From Diatrype stigma (taxonomy: Eukaryota > Ascomycota > Sordariomycetes > Xylariales > Diatrypaceae), in contig JAKJXP020000036.1 of assembly GCA_022225965.2 (NCBI GenBank), positions 310,001 through 374,000 on the forward strand: a stretch of DNA of 64,000 bases, in the 5' to 3' direction. The position numbers and the translations under genes were made by a program. Positions 24,840 through 36,740 of the stretch are shown piece after piece. A model generated the notes under the pieces. The model ran no database searches, had not been told where the DNA came from, and saw only the letters and a program-made list of their open reading frames with translations. How positions within the stretch are numbered: the first letter of the stretch is position 1; each line of letters opens with the position of its first letter.

Positions 24840-24993
24840 TATTAAAATACGGTAGCTGGAAATCCAGGTGATTAGGGACGACCTATATCTGTAGCTATAT
24901 ATATAAAATGCCCTTACCTGCCTATAAAATATACTCCTATTATACTAAAAAACCTAATACAATATACCTCATAACCTACGTTTATATTCAATA
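24840..24993 (+). repeat. 3' LTR of Copia-type element
   Basis: 154 bp, pairing with the LTR at 17952-18105. Its first bases are TATTAAAATACGG where the 5' copy has TGTTGGAATACGG, three G-to-A changes. A short purine run (24831-24839) just before it may be the polypurine tract. Confidence 0.9.
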
Positions 24994-24998
24994 AAATA
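24994..24998. repeat. target site duplication, right copy (AAATA)
   Basis: It matches 17947-17951 exactly and abuts the 3' LTR end. Confidence 0.85.
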
Positions 24999-25448
24999 GG
25001 ATCGCCTTATCGTAACAGTCGCAAGAAGGGAGTCTCTCTAAATCGGTCGACCCGTCGGGCACTTTACATCCGGCCCAATCCCTTATCGCCTCTGGGTTGC
25101 TCTTGGATGTCTCGCACATGACAAGTCCAACCCATTCCTGGTTTTCGAAATCATCCGATTTGAAGGGGCAGCTAGCCTCTACATATAATGCGTCTGTGCA
25201 GCCTGCTATGTAGACATTGCCAGCTAGATAGAAGCGGCGTGAGCAGAAGAGAAACACCGTTTCGGGAGAAGCTTACCATCGTCATCGAAACAAGCATTAC
25301 TTGAAAGACAGTGGTCGCCAGCATGGCAGCATGGAACATCTTGAATTCCTGCATTGCCGCAGGGGATAAAGTTACCGCGGGACTTTCTTCCAGCGTTGTA
25401 ATAACATGTGCCGTTGGATATGTCTTGCGTCGAGGGGGGTGTGTCCAT
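24994..25448 (-). pseudogene. 5' part of the cysteine-rich membrane protein gene
   Basis: Two exons, 25448-25277 and 25223-24994, separated by a 53-nt intron (GTAAGC donor, CTATCTAG acceptor). The translation starts MDTPPSTQDISNGTCYY and carries the Cys-rich ectodomain pattern of a common fungal surface-protein family: CGN...CC..GD.CLSSNACF, then YIAGCTD, and a final CDC just before the insertion. The start at 25448 is the first ATG after an in-frame stop and shows no signal peptide, so an upstream exon may be missed. With the 3' part the gene would give about 394 aa. Transcription would now run into the antisense of the retroelement. Confidence 0.82.
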
Positions 25449-28283
25449 AGTTATGTTGATCGTCCTCGTCTATCAGTACGCAAGACTTCCTGAAAAAATC
25501 AGTGTTGACGTGTTGACATTAAGCACTGCAATAGAGCTTTCGAGTTGCCAAAATCAAGTACACTCTTCAGCGAGCTGTTTAAGTTCTCCCTATAGTTGTA
25601 ATTACGGTTGTTATCTTTAGTAAGTGCCGGATTAATCGTGAGATGTTATACCCAAGTAATGCTCTTCATACTACTAGCAAGGTTACATAAGGTTTCACAT
25701 ATCCATATCATTCCAGTGGAGAGGATGTTTGTCCATAGAGGGCAAACACTTGTATGACGGACAGGGATGGCCTTTGCATACAAATCCAGGTTCACTGCTT
25801 TGTGTTGATCGATTTTCGTCGTTCCTTTCGGCTAAGTCCATAGCTCTAGGCCTGTCAGCTGCATCCATCAAGATAAGGTGTCACGTAGTATCACATTGAC
25901 ATTTGTACTTCTCGGACACTGCATTTCGTTCCCCACTATCATACCCGAAACCCCTTTATTAACCTATGTTTTAACATCATCTTGCCTTGAAGTAAGTTCT
26001 TGCATACTGCAATCTACAGTCATGGCAAGGTACGGAAGATCCGAAATATATCAGCATATAAGTTGTTCAAACAGAATTAACCTTTTAGTCACCTTTTTGT
26101 TATATAGTACCCTCGGATGTAATCTGTTAATAAAGTTCAATGCTCTTCGGCTTTGACGTATGAGTCATAATCAAAAAGTGGCTATTCTTAGCTCAAAGGT
26201 CCAGGACGAAATTATTGGTATCTGTTTGCATATGCGTACCAACAAAGCTAGATGATTCAAATCGTATGTCATGGTTGGCATCTGCAAGTGAATTGTCTCT
26301 CCAATTCACTTCCGTATATATGCCACTATAGAGATTCCCGGTGTGACTTGGAATTCTGTGTCCCTTTTCGTGAACATGGTCGCTTGGTGGTAGTGGTCTA
26401 GGTCCCACCATGACAACGTATAGCAAACATTTGACACATACAGGTGTTACTTTAATACCATTGAATTTCTGCCACAGATGTACCATAGGTATCCGGTGTG
26501 TGCCATAATCTTCTATTAATATAATTCCAACCGCATACACATATAGACATCATAATTGGCCAACCATATTGTCTTTAGTTAGGAAGAACTTAGTATCAGG
26601 GGCAGCCATACCCATTACTATGGGCCCGTGTAAAGTATAGCAAAGGTCCCACCAGGTGGGCAAAACAAAGGGGGGCAGCAGAATCTATCTGGTTCCTATT
26701 ACTACCTATGCATGAACCAACTATATACTACATTGCTTTCTGTTCATAACTCTCAGAATAATACTTAGTTAACTGTGAAGGGGTTGAGACCAACCCGTCC
26801 TGAACAGATACATAGTTGATCCAAGCTATAAGTTCTATGTGAAACCTCCATGTTTAAGAGGTGGATTGTCTTCGTTCAACGCCAAGGCTAATATCATAGC
26901 ATTTCAAAATCATGAGGCGGTTCCACTTCATACTCTTCATGTATCTATGCCATTACCAACAGTATGTAGTCTATGTAAAAGGGTCATCCATAAATGAAGC
27001 AAGAATAACAGTTAGTGCTTCTCAGATAAATTCTCTCAGGCACGTATAGCACTAACAAAAATAAATAGACCCATTGCATGGAAGCCGAAAAGTGATAATT
27101 GTCTAGCTAGATACGATATTTCTAAGCTAGGATCGGAAGAGTGGTTTATATACAGTAGGAAAGTAGGAATGTTCGGATCAGAGTTATACCGCTCATGTGG
27201 AGTTAATATAAGCCCCTATCTCGGAGTGGAGCCCCTGACCTGCAACAAATAGGAGCATATAACTAACAATTGTCCTATCTTGTTGTATGATGTTTCTATG
27301 TACCAGTTTCAAAACCAAACCGGAGGCAGTCATCTGTGCCAAACAGGTCGAAGTAGGCTCGGACAGGTTTTCAATTTGGCAAGCTTCTTGTAACGGGTCT
27401 TCGATATTTGGCAATGACTGAGGAACGCCTCTGTCCATGGACATTAAGACACTGGCAGACGTGAAAGGAGAAATACAAGAACCTGGTATATCAAGGGGTG
27501 TCCTTTGCCAGACCACGTTATCCAGCTAGATTAGGTAGTTCGGTGGGCAAAAGGTTGCATGTACTGATACTACGGCAAGGCGAACCTTCCTAAGTAAACA
27601 GAAAGTAAAGGACAAAGAAAAGCCGAACGACTGAACGGTCCAGGTAGGAACTGTACATATTAACTGTGCCTATCGGGTGCATTGGACGTTCTGACATTAT
27701 TTAGAAGGTCGGTACAGTCGTGACCATCTCCAAGTAACAAAACAACAGTCCTGTTCCGATGCTCCCATTCCCGCACATGATCATGGGACCTACCATTCAA
27801 TGTTGCTAGGGCACTCGGTAGGTCTCCGACAACCACGTTTAGGCGATGGTAGCCGTATAATAACGTTTGGTAGTGCCAAGATCTCGAGCAATCCGCCCGG
27901 GCGTATCCTGCATTGAAGACCTACCAAATAGGCATTCACCAAATGGGCCAATCGGTACAGCATGCCGAAATGCAAGCTTTCCCATGTCCGCCTCCGCAAA
28001 TGAGACCCGACCTCGACACTTAGCTACGTACTAAGTAAACAAACCACTTCGCCATCCAAGGAGGCTCCGAAACGACGTGTGGGCTGTGTTCCAATACTTA
28101 CTTACTTAACCCACCTGCTTTTTGCAATTCTGTTCGAAGAATAAAGCACCTGTTTTACGCAACCTTCCTTCTTCATTGTTTTCTTTCCCGTACAATAGCA
28201 TTGACAAGACTTGACGGACACCATCCACTCCATACCCTCTCTGTCGCCTATTGCTCTGCTGCCTGCGGGTAGTACATGTCAAG
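25449..28283. other. gene-poor spacer
   Basis: About 2.8 kb with no supported gene. The longest open stretches (26193-26540 and 27193-27516, both minus) resemble no family I know and lack splice-supported neighbours. Base composition is mildly AT-rich, without the extreme decay of the element to the left. Confidence 0.55.
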
Positions 28284-30987
28284 ATGGCGGACAAGACCAG
28301 CGATTTCGACTCACAGTGCGTTCGATATCATGGAAACGAATATTGTTGATAAATGCAACGTCTAACAGCCAGGTATTAGTTGGGCCCACGTGAGCGAGTG
28401 CATCACGCGCATGCTGGCCGGCGAGACGGTAACAATGGCCATGGTACGATACCCGCTGCCCTGAACAATGTTTACGATTGCTAACAATGCTGATAGTATA
28501 TGCACGCTTATACGTACGAAACTCGTCTCTTCTGTTCTGGCAAGCAATCCTAACTTGTCTTGCAGTGCCGTTCACAACTTATGTTCTCGGCAACCTCGTC
28601 CCGATGTGGCTCATCGCGCAGGAGTAGCCCATAGAGAAGGTTCGTCAGCTCGCGTCAACTTGTCTTCGAGGGGGCTTCAGACTGATTACCGTAATACAGC
28701 TCCATTGATGGGAGGGGATGTCTATGAGAAGCTGATCGAGCACGTCGAGGACTATCTTCAAAACCTCTTCCTAGAGGCCCAGAAGCACTCCGGTGAAGCC
28801 CTCCTGGACTTTTACGTGAAGGCAGGGAAGCGCTACAAAACTGGTGCTAGGTACATTGGCCATGTTTTCCAGTTTCTGAATCGGCACTGGATCAAACGCG
28901 AGAGGGACGAGGGCAAACGGGGAACCTACGACGTATGCACACTCCACATGATGCTATGGCATAAAGCATTGCTACCAACGAGCCGGCCGGACATCTCTAC
29001 TCAACTGAAGAACGCCTTGGTCGAAGTTATCGACAAACTGCGCAACGGCGAAGCTGTCGGGGAATATGGCCAGATAAGGGAGGTCATCGACTTCTTCCAG
29101 TCGTTCACCCTTGGTGAGGAGTACTTGGCCACTCATCCTGATGCTGTCTACTTCTATCGCAACCATGTCGAGCTGCCCATCCTCCAGGCCACCCAAAAGT
29201 TCTACGAGGCGAAGAGCAAGGAACTGATGGCCGAGAACCCACACGATGTGGTCGAGTATATGAGGAGTATTACGGCATGTCTCGATGAGGAAGTTGGACG
29301 TGGCCGGATGTTTTTCCCTGACCTCACAGTATCGCGCGTGCGGAAATGCTGCTGCACAGCTCTCGTCGGAGAGTATTTTGACCTGCTCCTCGACGAATTC
29401 CAGGTCTCATTGAATCATAGCCACATCAAAGATATAGCACGGCTTTCTAGACTCTTGTCACCAATGCCTGGAGGCCTCGATTGCCTCACAGACAAGTTCC
29501 GACACCATGTTGGGAAGGAGGGCCTTGATGCAGTTGATGCCGGAATGGAGACTCTAGGGCCACAGCGTTACGTGGGCGAGCTTGTACGGATCTACTACAA
29601 GTACAAAGGACTCATTGACGAGGCATTTGGCGACACTAAGCTAGGATTCCTGCAAGCACTCAACAACGCTTGCCGCGATTTCATCAATGCAGGCAGTTCT
29701 GGTCATGGAATTGATAGCAAGGCACCTGAGTTGCTAGCTAGGTACGTCGATGAACTGTTGCGGAAAAACATCGAGGAACGAGAGCTGGATAGCAGTTTGA
29801 AGGCGGTCACATCCACTCTGGTGTACATGGAGAACAAGGACGTGTTCGAGAGACACTACTCCCGCCTTCTTGCGAAGCGGCTCCTGTCACACAACCACCT
29901 GTTGTCCACTGATGGTGAAACGACGATGATCAACAACCTCGAGGAGGTGTGTGGCTTCGATTACGCCAGCAGGCTTCGACGCATGCTGGGGGATATGCAG
30001 CTGTCTAAGGACCTAAACTTAGGGTTCCAAGGGCCTGGAAAAACCACCGGCTCATTCTCCGTCTTGAGCACGAGCGCCTGGCCTGTCCACCCACCGGAAA
30101 CGAACTTCAACCCTCCTGTCGAGGTATACGCAAGTTGTGATCGCTTCTATCGATTCTACAACATAAAGCACCAAGGTCGCAAGCTCACGTGGCTGTGGCA
30201 GCTATGCAGAGGAGAGCTCCGGCCGACCTATTGCAAGAGACCGCACGTCTTTCATGTTTCGCTCTATCAGATGGCCGTTCTTCTATTGTTTAATAACAAT
30301 GACTACAATTCGTATGAAGAGATCCAGGCAGCCACTCAACTGGAGCCCCGAATTCTGGATCCGATACTGTCTATCCTGCACAACAAAGCCAAGGTTTTGC
30401 TGATGTCACCGGATGGTAATGCGATAGGTCCCGGAACCACCTTCCGTGTCAACTACGATGTCAGATTCGGGAAGATCAAAGTCAATCTGAATCTGCAATC
30501 GACCAAGGATGACAAGGCTGAGAAGGAGAAGATCAACAAGGCCGTCAAGATGGATCGTGATATTTCCATGCAGGTATGTTTATGCCTAGATGAGGGCATA
30601 AGGGCCAGCTGGGGACGTTCTGACTATGGTATCGCCGAAACTAACTGTTATTCGCTTTCTCTCTAGGCTACTATTGTCCGAATCATGAAAGCACGAAAGA
30701 AGCTTAAGTATTCGCAGCTTCTCAGCGAGACGATCAGCCAAGTGTCGGCACACTTCAAGCCCGAGATTGCCAACATCAAGAAGTGCGTCGAGACGCTCCT
30801 GGACAGAGAGTATCTACAACGGCTAGAGCATGACGAGATTGAGTACTACTCATCGGAACCCGAGAAGACTCCTGATATTCCTGCTACAGATGCCGCTCCC
30901 GCTGCTTCCGCTGCTTCTCCTACCACTATGGCCGACCTGCCAGGACTGGGCTTGGTTGAAAGCCTTGCCACCCTTGGTCTTGATTGA
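28284..30987 (+). CDS. cullin (CUL1/Cdc53-like) scaffold with C-terminal extension
   Basis: Five exons, 28284-28315, 28380-28443, 28497-28513, 28566-30573 and 30667-30987, give 813 aa. The third exon is only 17 nt but has GT/AG on both sides and restores the family motif YTAVHNLC. Cullins hold SCF-type ubiquitin ligases together: the N-terminal repeats bind the Skp1/F-box adaptor and the C terminus binds Rbx1. The cullin homology block is clear (KDVFERHYSRLLAKRLL, NNLEEVCGFDYASRL). The neddylation site is K715 in IVRIMKARKKL. Cullins normally end soon after the winged helix with a short Y-x-A type tail. Here some 45 residues rich in Pro, Ala and Ser follow EIEYYS. Sequence is more divergent than expected for the essential CUL1, so a second copy in the genome is possible. 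Confidence 0.87.
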
Positions 30988-31739
30988 AGAACTCGACGGA
31001 GCTGGCGCTTTCCTCATTCATGAATGGGTTGGGCTGCTGGGCTTAGTCCTAATATGTGCATTTGGGTTGGGCATGCCTCAGATGGGCTCCGGGCTTACCA
31101 ATAACTTGGGAGCTTGGAACCCCGCTGTCAGATATGTAAGTGTTGCGCCCCCAACTCCTGTGTACCAACTTCCAGGTAGACTGATGGTTTACCCTAGACA
31201 GAGCTAGTGCACGCTGAGTGTACGTTGTATCTCGAGATGTAATAGTAGATTCGGTCTACCTGCCACCATATCCTCTCCAGGATGGGAAGCATGGCATTGC
31301 AACGAAGGATGGATGGGCTACCCTGATTTCCCTTCTGGCAACCATTGCTCCGGTGGTGACCAAGAACCTTGGTATCTACTCTGCGCCCTTCTGGGTCGTG
31401 GTCACCTACAGAGCACCGGCTATAATATGCTGCTATGTTTTGCGAGGGAGACCGACACGACAGTCGGAACGACCGGGCCACGCCACGTGTGCCGGGAGAC
31501 ATCTAAAGAGTCGCGTATGAACTGTCATATGGTGACCTGAGGGTCAAAGCTGGATTAGTTGGTTGCATAGTACAAGGCCCCTTGGCTTTTTGCGTACATC
31601 GGATGTTCCCCTTTATTATAGAATAGCCAGCTGTACCTTAATCAACTAAGCTCATTGTCCCAAACATCTGTATCGCGGCCTCTATGTCACTGCCCGCCGG
31701 GCACCAATTTTGAGGGCCCTGATTGTAAATCCATCAATG
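30988..31739. other. intergenic, no gene seen
   Basis: Downstream region of the cullin gene. No supported gene. Confidence 0.5.
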
Positions 31740-32040
31740 GTAATTAATATACAGTGTAACACATAGGACTGGCCGGGAAACAGGATATCGAACAAGGCGA
31801 ACCACTGCTGGTCCTCGATTATCTTGAACGAAACCTGGCTCAGGCGCAATATTCTAGCTCTCGGACACACGCCTTCTACGCGGACGAACAGCCGCTTGGG
31901 GCAGTCGCTGGCCCGGGTGTGGCGGTCGCGCTCCATCATCGTCCAACGAGCTCCCGGCAGCGCAGGCAGTAGATCGGGATCCGGTGGCACCGAAGTCGGG
32001 AGAAGTCTGAAGGCCGCAATGATTCGGATTCGATTATCTC
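31740..32040 (-). pseudogene. relic of a fungal zinc-finger-type protein
   Basis: On the minus strand one frame reads HRIPIYCLRCRELVG. One base further the next frame continues MMERDRHTRASDC, then EGVC, then EDQQWFALFDILFPG. The pattern C-x2-C, RD-x-H-x-R-x4-C, and a terminal QWF-x-x-FDILFPG block is that of a C2H2-like domain common in large fungal proteins. The two pieces are offset by one base near 31940 and no start, stop or splice sites make a gene, so this looks like an eroded fragment. Family recognition is from memory of the pattern. Confidence 0.5.
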
Positions 32041-32739
32041 AGCCTCACTGGTTTCTCCCAGGCTTCCTTGGCCGGGGGGTGTGGATTGAATGGTGTTCTG
32101 AAGTCTTGAGTCAATCTGGGTTTTCGAAACCTGCACTTTCCAGTTCCAGCCAATCGTCTCTGTCGTCCATCGTGTAGAGCATAGCTGTGCTGCATTCTCC
32201 CTGGGGCTGAGGTGAGAGTAGTACGTACAGTCCCGGTTGGAAACCCAGCCATGATGCTGAGACAAGGAGGTATACATCTATTTAGGGGTAATATATATAT
32301 CGACTTCGTGATGCGTAAAGCCTTCCCTCCACCCCCCGAATTAGCAGTCAAGATGACACGATCGCTGGATCGCTAGATGGCATGGAATTTGTGTACGAAT
32401 TCCACACCGTGGAGAGGGTTGTTATAGTACCATCAAAGCTGAGAAAGGGCGCGTAGAGCTAGGATGGGATCGGTGAAGCGGTTGTTAGGTAAATCGTGCC
32501 AGTGATCTAGGCATCGCGCAAGTTTTAACATTAGACAAGCCGAGTGTGGGTGCATGAAGTGGCTATAAGGGGGCTCGTTGAAAACCATAGAATGCATATC
32601 GTCCAATTAACCTCATGATAAAAACCAGAGATGCAATCATGAATATCTAGTGGTATTGAGCTCATCCTATTCATGAACAAGCCAGGGGGGTATCAACAAC
32701 AAGCAAAAAGGAAGGGGGAAAAGAACGGAGATAGAAAGG
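32041..32739. other. intergenic, no gene seen
   Basis: About 700 bp between the relic and the 3' end of the Rad14 gene. Nothing supported. Confidence 0.5.
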
Positions 32740-34339
32740 TCAAAACGACAGCTCCTCAACCTCCATCCCACACGTCGCGCACGTCTTGACGGTAGCGCCG
32801 TCCTCATTCTCGACAACGCGGCCCCACTCGTGGACATGCCTCCCGTTATTCGCGACGGCATCGCCGAACTTGGCCGTGCCCCCTCCCGCACTACTGCTAC
32901 CCCCACCCCCACCCCTGCCCAACCGGCCCTGCTGCCGCCGATACGCGTCGGTGCGGGTGCGCTTCTTGAGGTCGAGCAGCTTCTCCTTGAACTTGGCCTC
33001 CTTGCGCTTCTTCTTGTCGACCTCGCGGCGCGCGAACTCCTCGTCGAGCGCCTCGGCCGACCCCCACTTCCGGGGCCCGAACGCGTACTCCTCCACCTGG
33101 TACCGCAGGAACAGCATCATGTCGTGCCAGTGCGACTTGTGCGGGTTCGGGCGCGACAGGTGCGGGAGCAGCTCCTCGTCGCGGAGTTCGGCTATACGAT
33201 TTCCATCATCGCCATCAGTCCCGTGCGATACAAACACGAACGAAATGTATTGAAAAAATCACCTGCAGCGATTATGGGAAGGAAAAGGCCTTGCAGGAGA
33301 AAGAAGGGAGGTTGTACGTACGCTCCGTGAGCAGGTAGTCCTCCCTGCACTCCGTCTTGGTCAGCAGGCTGTACTTCTCCGGGACCTTCTCCTTGCAGGC
33401 GGCGCAGACGGCGCAGCCGAACACCTCCTCCCAGACGAAGTCGATCTCGAGGCTGGCGCACTCGCGGCACCGCTTCCGCTCCTTCTCGTCCTTGAGCGCG
33501 CTCAGCCCGGGCTCGAACGGCCCGGCCTTCTGCCGCCGCAGCTTCCGGAGCAGCTGCAGCCGCTCCCACTCCTGCGCCGTCATCCCCTTCGGCTTCTCCT
33601 CGGCGCCGGCAGCGGGGGCGCCCTCGTGCTGGCCGGCGGCATTCTTCCCGCCGCCGGGCCCAGACATGGCCTTGTTCCACGGGTCGTCCTCGGCGCTCAG
33701 GAACCCGCCCTTGGTGTCCGTCATCTTGCCGAAGTCGTAGTCCACGAACTTGGTGAACTTCCGCGCCGGCCGTATCGCGCCCTCCTCCTTGTCCCCCGTT
33801 TTCGAGGTCGTCGTCGTCGTGCCATCCTTCGCGGGCGACGCGCCGTTAGCGCGCCCGTCGCGGAGAGTTGCCGGCGTGTCGGCTATGCGGGTGGTTGTGC
33901 TTGGGCGCGCGGTAGCTGCAGATGCAGTGGCGGCTTGGGGTTCATTGCCAGTTCTGGAAATGGAGTCGTGCGTACGCTTTTTAGAATTCGAAGCCTCGGC
34001 GGCGGCTGCGGGAGTGGCTATGAAACCCGAGGGTGTGCGGGAGACGGGAGAGGTCCCGGCAGCGCGGGCGGCGGCTTCATGTTGGTCGCGGAGCGCTTTC
34101 GCGCGGAGACGGTTCTCTTCCTGGCCCGTCGTAGCTCGTTAGACCATTTCGTGGTTTCATTCCACGTTGTAGAGCTTGAGTGGGTGTGATAAGGGGGAGT
34201 GACTAAACGTAGAAATGAAAGAGGCGAAGACCGAGACTTGAGACTAACTTACAATGCGCCGTGTGACTTCTGGAGTTGGCGGGGAGGCGGCTGCTTTTGA
34301 GGAGCGCGTGACTCTTCGAGGCGTTGGAGGATTCTCCAT
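32740..34339 (-). CDS. rad14: nucleotide excision repair protein Rad14/XPA
   Basis: Three exons, 34339-34253, 34120-33322 and 33191-32740, encode 445 aa. Rad14/XPA verifies damaged DNA in the nucleus and positions the excision complex. The N-terminal TRRI-EENRLRAKALR segment is joined across the first intron. A disordered Ala/Thr/Pro-rich stretch follows. The XPA zinc finger has ligands C247, C250, C268 and C271 (CREC...CAAC), then ECREDYLLTE joined to PELRDEELLPHL across the second intron. The basic SHWHDMMLFLRYQVEEYAFGP DNA-binding block and a C-terminal CATCGMEVEEL motif complete it. The family tail (HEWG...CGMEVEEL) is intact. It is longer than yeast Rad14 because of the N-terminal low-complexity part. 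Confidence 0.95.
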
Positions 34340-34911
34340 CCTTACAAGTTAGAATAAGAAGTTGTTGACTGTGAGGCGCCGGATGCGACAACAAACTATG
34401 GTGGTCGGTAGGTGCATATGGGTTTATGAGATTCCGGCGTTGAAGGGTGTCGATGTTTCACAAAGAATCGGAGCCTAAATCGGTGACGTCGGAGGTTGCG
34501 AGTCCCGTTGTATCCGTTTACAAATCAACGCCACATCGCTAAAGAGCACGTACACTGTTATGCCTAATGGGGCCGATAGTGAACGACTCGCAAGTACCCA
34601 GCCTAATCCGTCTCCATAGTGTTCCGAGTCAGATATACATAATTCGGGTCTTCTACGCATGAGGGTGGATTCGGGAGGTGATCAGGACGACGACACTATT
34701 AGGAACCAAGAAATGCATCGTTCAGCAGTGAGAGTTTGAACAAGCGATCCATACTAGGTATCTATTAAGTGATATCCATACACACGTAGCTCCAAAGCAT
34801 TCCGCGATAGCTTCCTGTCTAGTCAAGCAGAACCCATTATGTATGTAAATGGTTCCTTCCCCCCACATTTAGGTAGATATGGGACAAAAGGTATTGTACA
34901 CACGGGATCGT
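34340..34911. other. intergenic between co-oriented genes
   Basis: 572 bp between the Pho88 stop and the Rad14 start on the minus strand. It should hold the Rad14 promoter. No TATA box is evident. Confidence 0.5.
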
Positions 34912-35652
34912 CTACTCGTCCTTGACGCCACCGCGGCCAGCGCGCTCGGCAGCTTCAACAGCCTTCTTGTCGCTCTGCGCAGGTCCGGTCATGCCGCCCA
35001 TGAGGCCACCCGCCGCCTTGAAAGGACGCTTGAGATCGCCGCTAGCGGGGTGGCCGAACACGTGGATCTTGACTAGGTTGGACTCGAGGGCCGTCTTGAG
35101 AGGGATGATGGACTGGATCAGGAGCGGGTTGGTGTACTTCATGTAGAGATGCATAAACCCCATCATAGCGACACCCATCGCCTGCCCGCGGAACGCCTCC
35201 TTCAGCTTGGCCGAGTCGTAGGCGTGCACCGTCGTCGTCACGAGTTTGCCCTCCTCCGTAGATCCCATCGGTGCCGGCTCGACATATTTGAGGGTCGTCA
35301 AGTCTGCAGTGTCGTCACGGTCAGTCTAGTTCCCTCCTCCCATTTACTCCTCCTCCAAAGCACCAAGGAAGGGAGGGGGGACCATGTTGTTGGGGGGCGA
35401 CATACCCTTCTTCTTATTGATCTGAAGCTGGACATAAATGTAGATGGCAGCAATGATCAAATTGCTGGCCGCGTAGAGCGCACGGACACCGTTGAGGACA
35501 TCGGGGTTCTCGAAAGGTACGCGCTTCGACACTTGCATCATCCCAAGGATGATGACGATATTGACGCTGTCGCATGCGTGTTAGCTACCAGCGAGGAGGA
35601 TGAGAGCAGTTCATGTCGCGCAAACATACATCTGGGGGCTGAGTCCGGCCAT
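34912..35652 (-). CDS. pho88: Pho88/Snd3 ER membrane protein
   Basis: Three exons, 35652-35630 (23 nt), 35566-35406 and 35303-34912, give 191 aa, the normal size of the family. Yeast Pho88, also called Snd3, acts in SRP-independent targeting of membrane proteins to the ER and affects phosphate transport. Recognisable blocks are ILGMMQVSKRVPFENP, LYAASNLIIAAIYIYVQLQI (a transmembrane helix), LKYVEPAPMGSTEEG and MGFMHLYMKYTNPLLIQSI, followed by a Gly-rich basic tail. The introns have GTATGT donors and clear acceptors. The start MAGLSPQI fits other fungal copies. Confidence 0.95.
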
Positions 35653-36740
35653 TTTGACAAACAAGGCGGCGATGTTTGGTTTACAGAGTGCAAATGGTGT
35701 ATCTGGTGCGAGGTACAAGGCACAATATGAAGAAATCGAACAAGTCTTATCGTTGTCGAAGAAGCCCGGACCACGACACCAGAGGGAGAAGAAAAGGCCA
35801 CCTGTACTTCGTGCGTTGCGGGGATTAGAGCGATCTCTCAAATGCGAGGTATGTTTGTATGTACGAAGTTGGAAGCAATTTCCAAGTGGATGGCGAAGAA
35901 TAAAGAAAATTGGGGAATCGAACCCTTAGCGGAACCTTACCGACGCAACGGAGAGAAGCGCTAAGAACATTCAACAATAACGTTATATTGAGTGAGATAA
36001 GCTTGTTCAGCTGGCTTTGCGGGGGCATACAAGCCACGACAAGCCCCGGCCAGACACCTACAACACCACCTCTCCGCTAATCGGACGGATTTTAAGGGCG
36101 GGCTGTGGAGCAGGAGGGCCTTCCCGCCCCCTGGAAAGTCGGTATGTGAATGAACGCCGCGATGCACCTTGAATAGCAAGCATCATAAGTCTGGCTACAT
36201 AACCAACAACTTTACAACGACTGCTGTCGCCTCAGCTTGCTCGCATATTTTTCTTATTCAAAGACACTGGGAAACGATGTTCGATTGTGGATAATGGCGT
36301 GTCCATATTATGGGTCCGATGGGTGTTTGTCTTGACAACCAGCTATTTCTGTCATGTGCATAGTTAAGCAAAGGATTATATTCTAGCCTCATGAAGTTTT
36401 GAGCCTCACTCATCGTACAATAGGTATTCCAGAGGGCTTCTCCTCCCTGTCCTCCCTACAAGCCATCGTATGCAGACACTATGTTTGTCAGCAGGTGCTT
36501 GCTAGGTGCTTGCTTGCTTAGAAGTTAACTCTTACGCAATTGACGATGTGTAGGCACAATGTGTGTCCGTGATTCTGCACGGGCTCATAGTTATGCCCAC
36601 CATGCAATCACGTAGATGGTCGTATTGTTGTCTACCCGTGCCGCGTGTTTTTTCTACTCGTGCGCCACCCTCCTTGTTCGTATAAATACGCTGGGCTGCT
36701 CCCCGGCACCCTCACCCCAGCCCGGGTTGCCTTCTTCACT
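35653..36740. other. divergent intergenic region
   Basis: Just over 1 kb between divergent starts. A TATAAATA box at about 36681-36688 lies some 55 bp before the next plus-strand ATG. A tRNA-like T-arm (GGTTCGATTCC on the minus strand near 35915-35930) was examined and does not belong to a foldable tRNA. Confidence 0.5.

Larger units (their letters stand above)
17952..24993 (+). mobile_element. RIP-decayed Ty1/Copia-type LTR retrotransposon
   Basis: 7042 bp, bounded by two 154-bp LTRs and an AAATA duplication. The interior is very AT-rich, and the stop codons visible in its frames are mostly TAA/TAG of the kind made from CAA, CAG or TGG, as after RIP. On the plus strand, reverse transcriptase is recognisable at 22758-22988: YVNDFLIV, a mutated Y-V-D-D box, then SCNYYLGINI. 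Copia-type C-terminal polymerase and RNase H remnants follow (GICPDIAYV, AVKRILRYLK, INWFLKKQ). RT lies in the second half of the element, and a decayed stretch long enough for gag, protease and integrase precedes it, which fits Copia order. No intact gene remains, so it cannot move on its own. It is inserted in the coding sequence of a membrane-protein gene in the opposite orientation. Confidence 0.92.

Noticed and set aside
26193..26540. 115-codon open stretch on the minus strand
   Set aside because: No family resemblance, no splice-linked neighbours, composition like the spacer.
27193..27516. 107-codon open stretch on the minus strand
   Set aside because: Same reasons; amino acid content looks random.
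35905..35945. tRNA-like T-arm on the minus strand (GGTTCGATTCC)
   Set aside because: Only three T-stem pairs form, no A-box or cloverleaf could be found upstream, and the acceptor stem does not pair.
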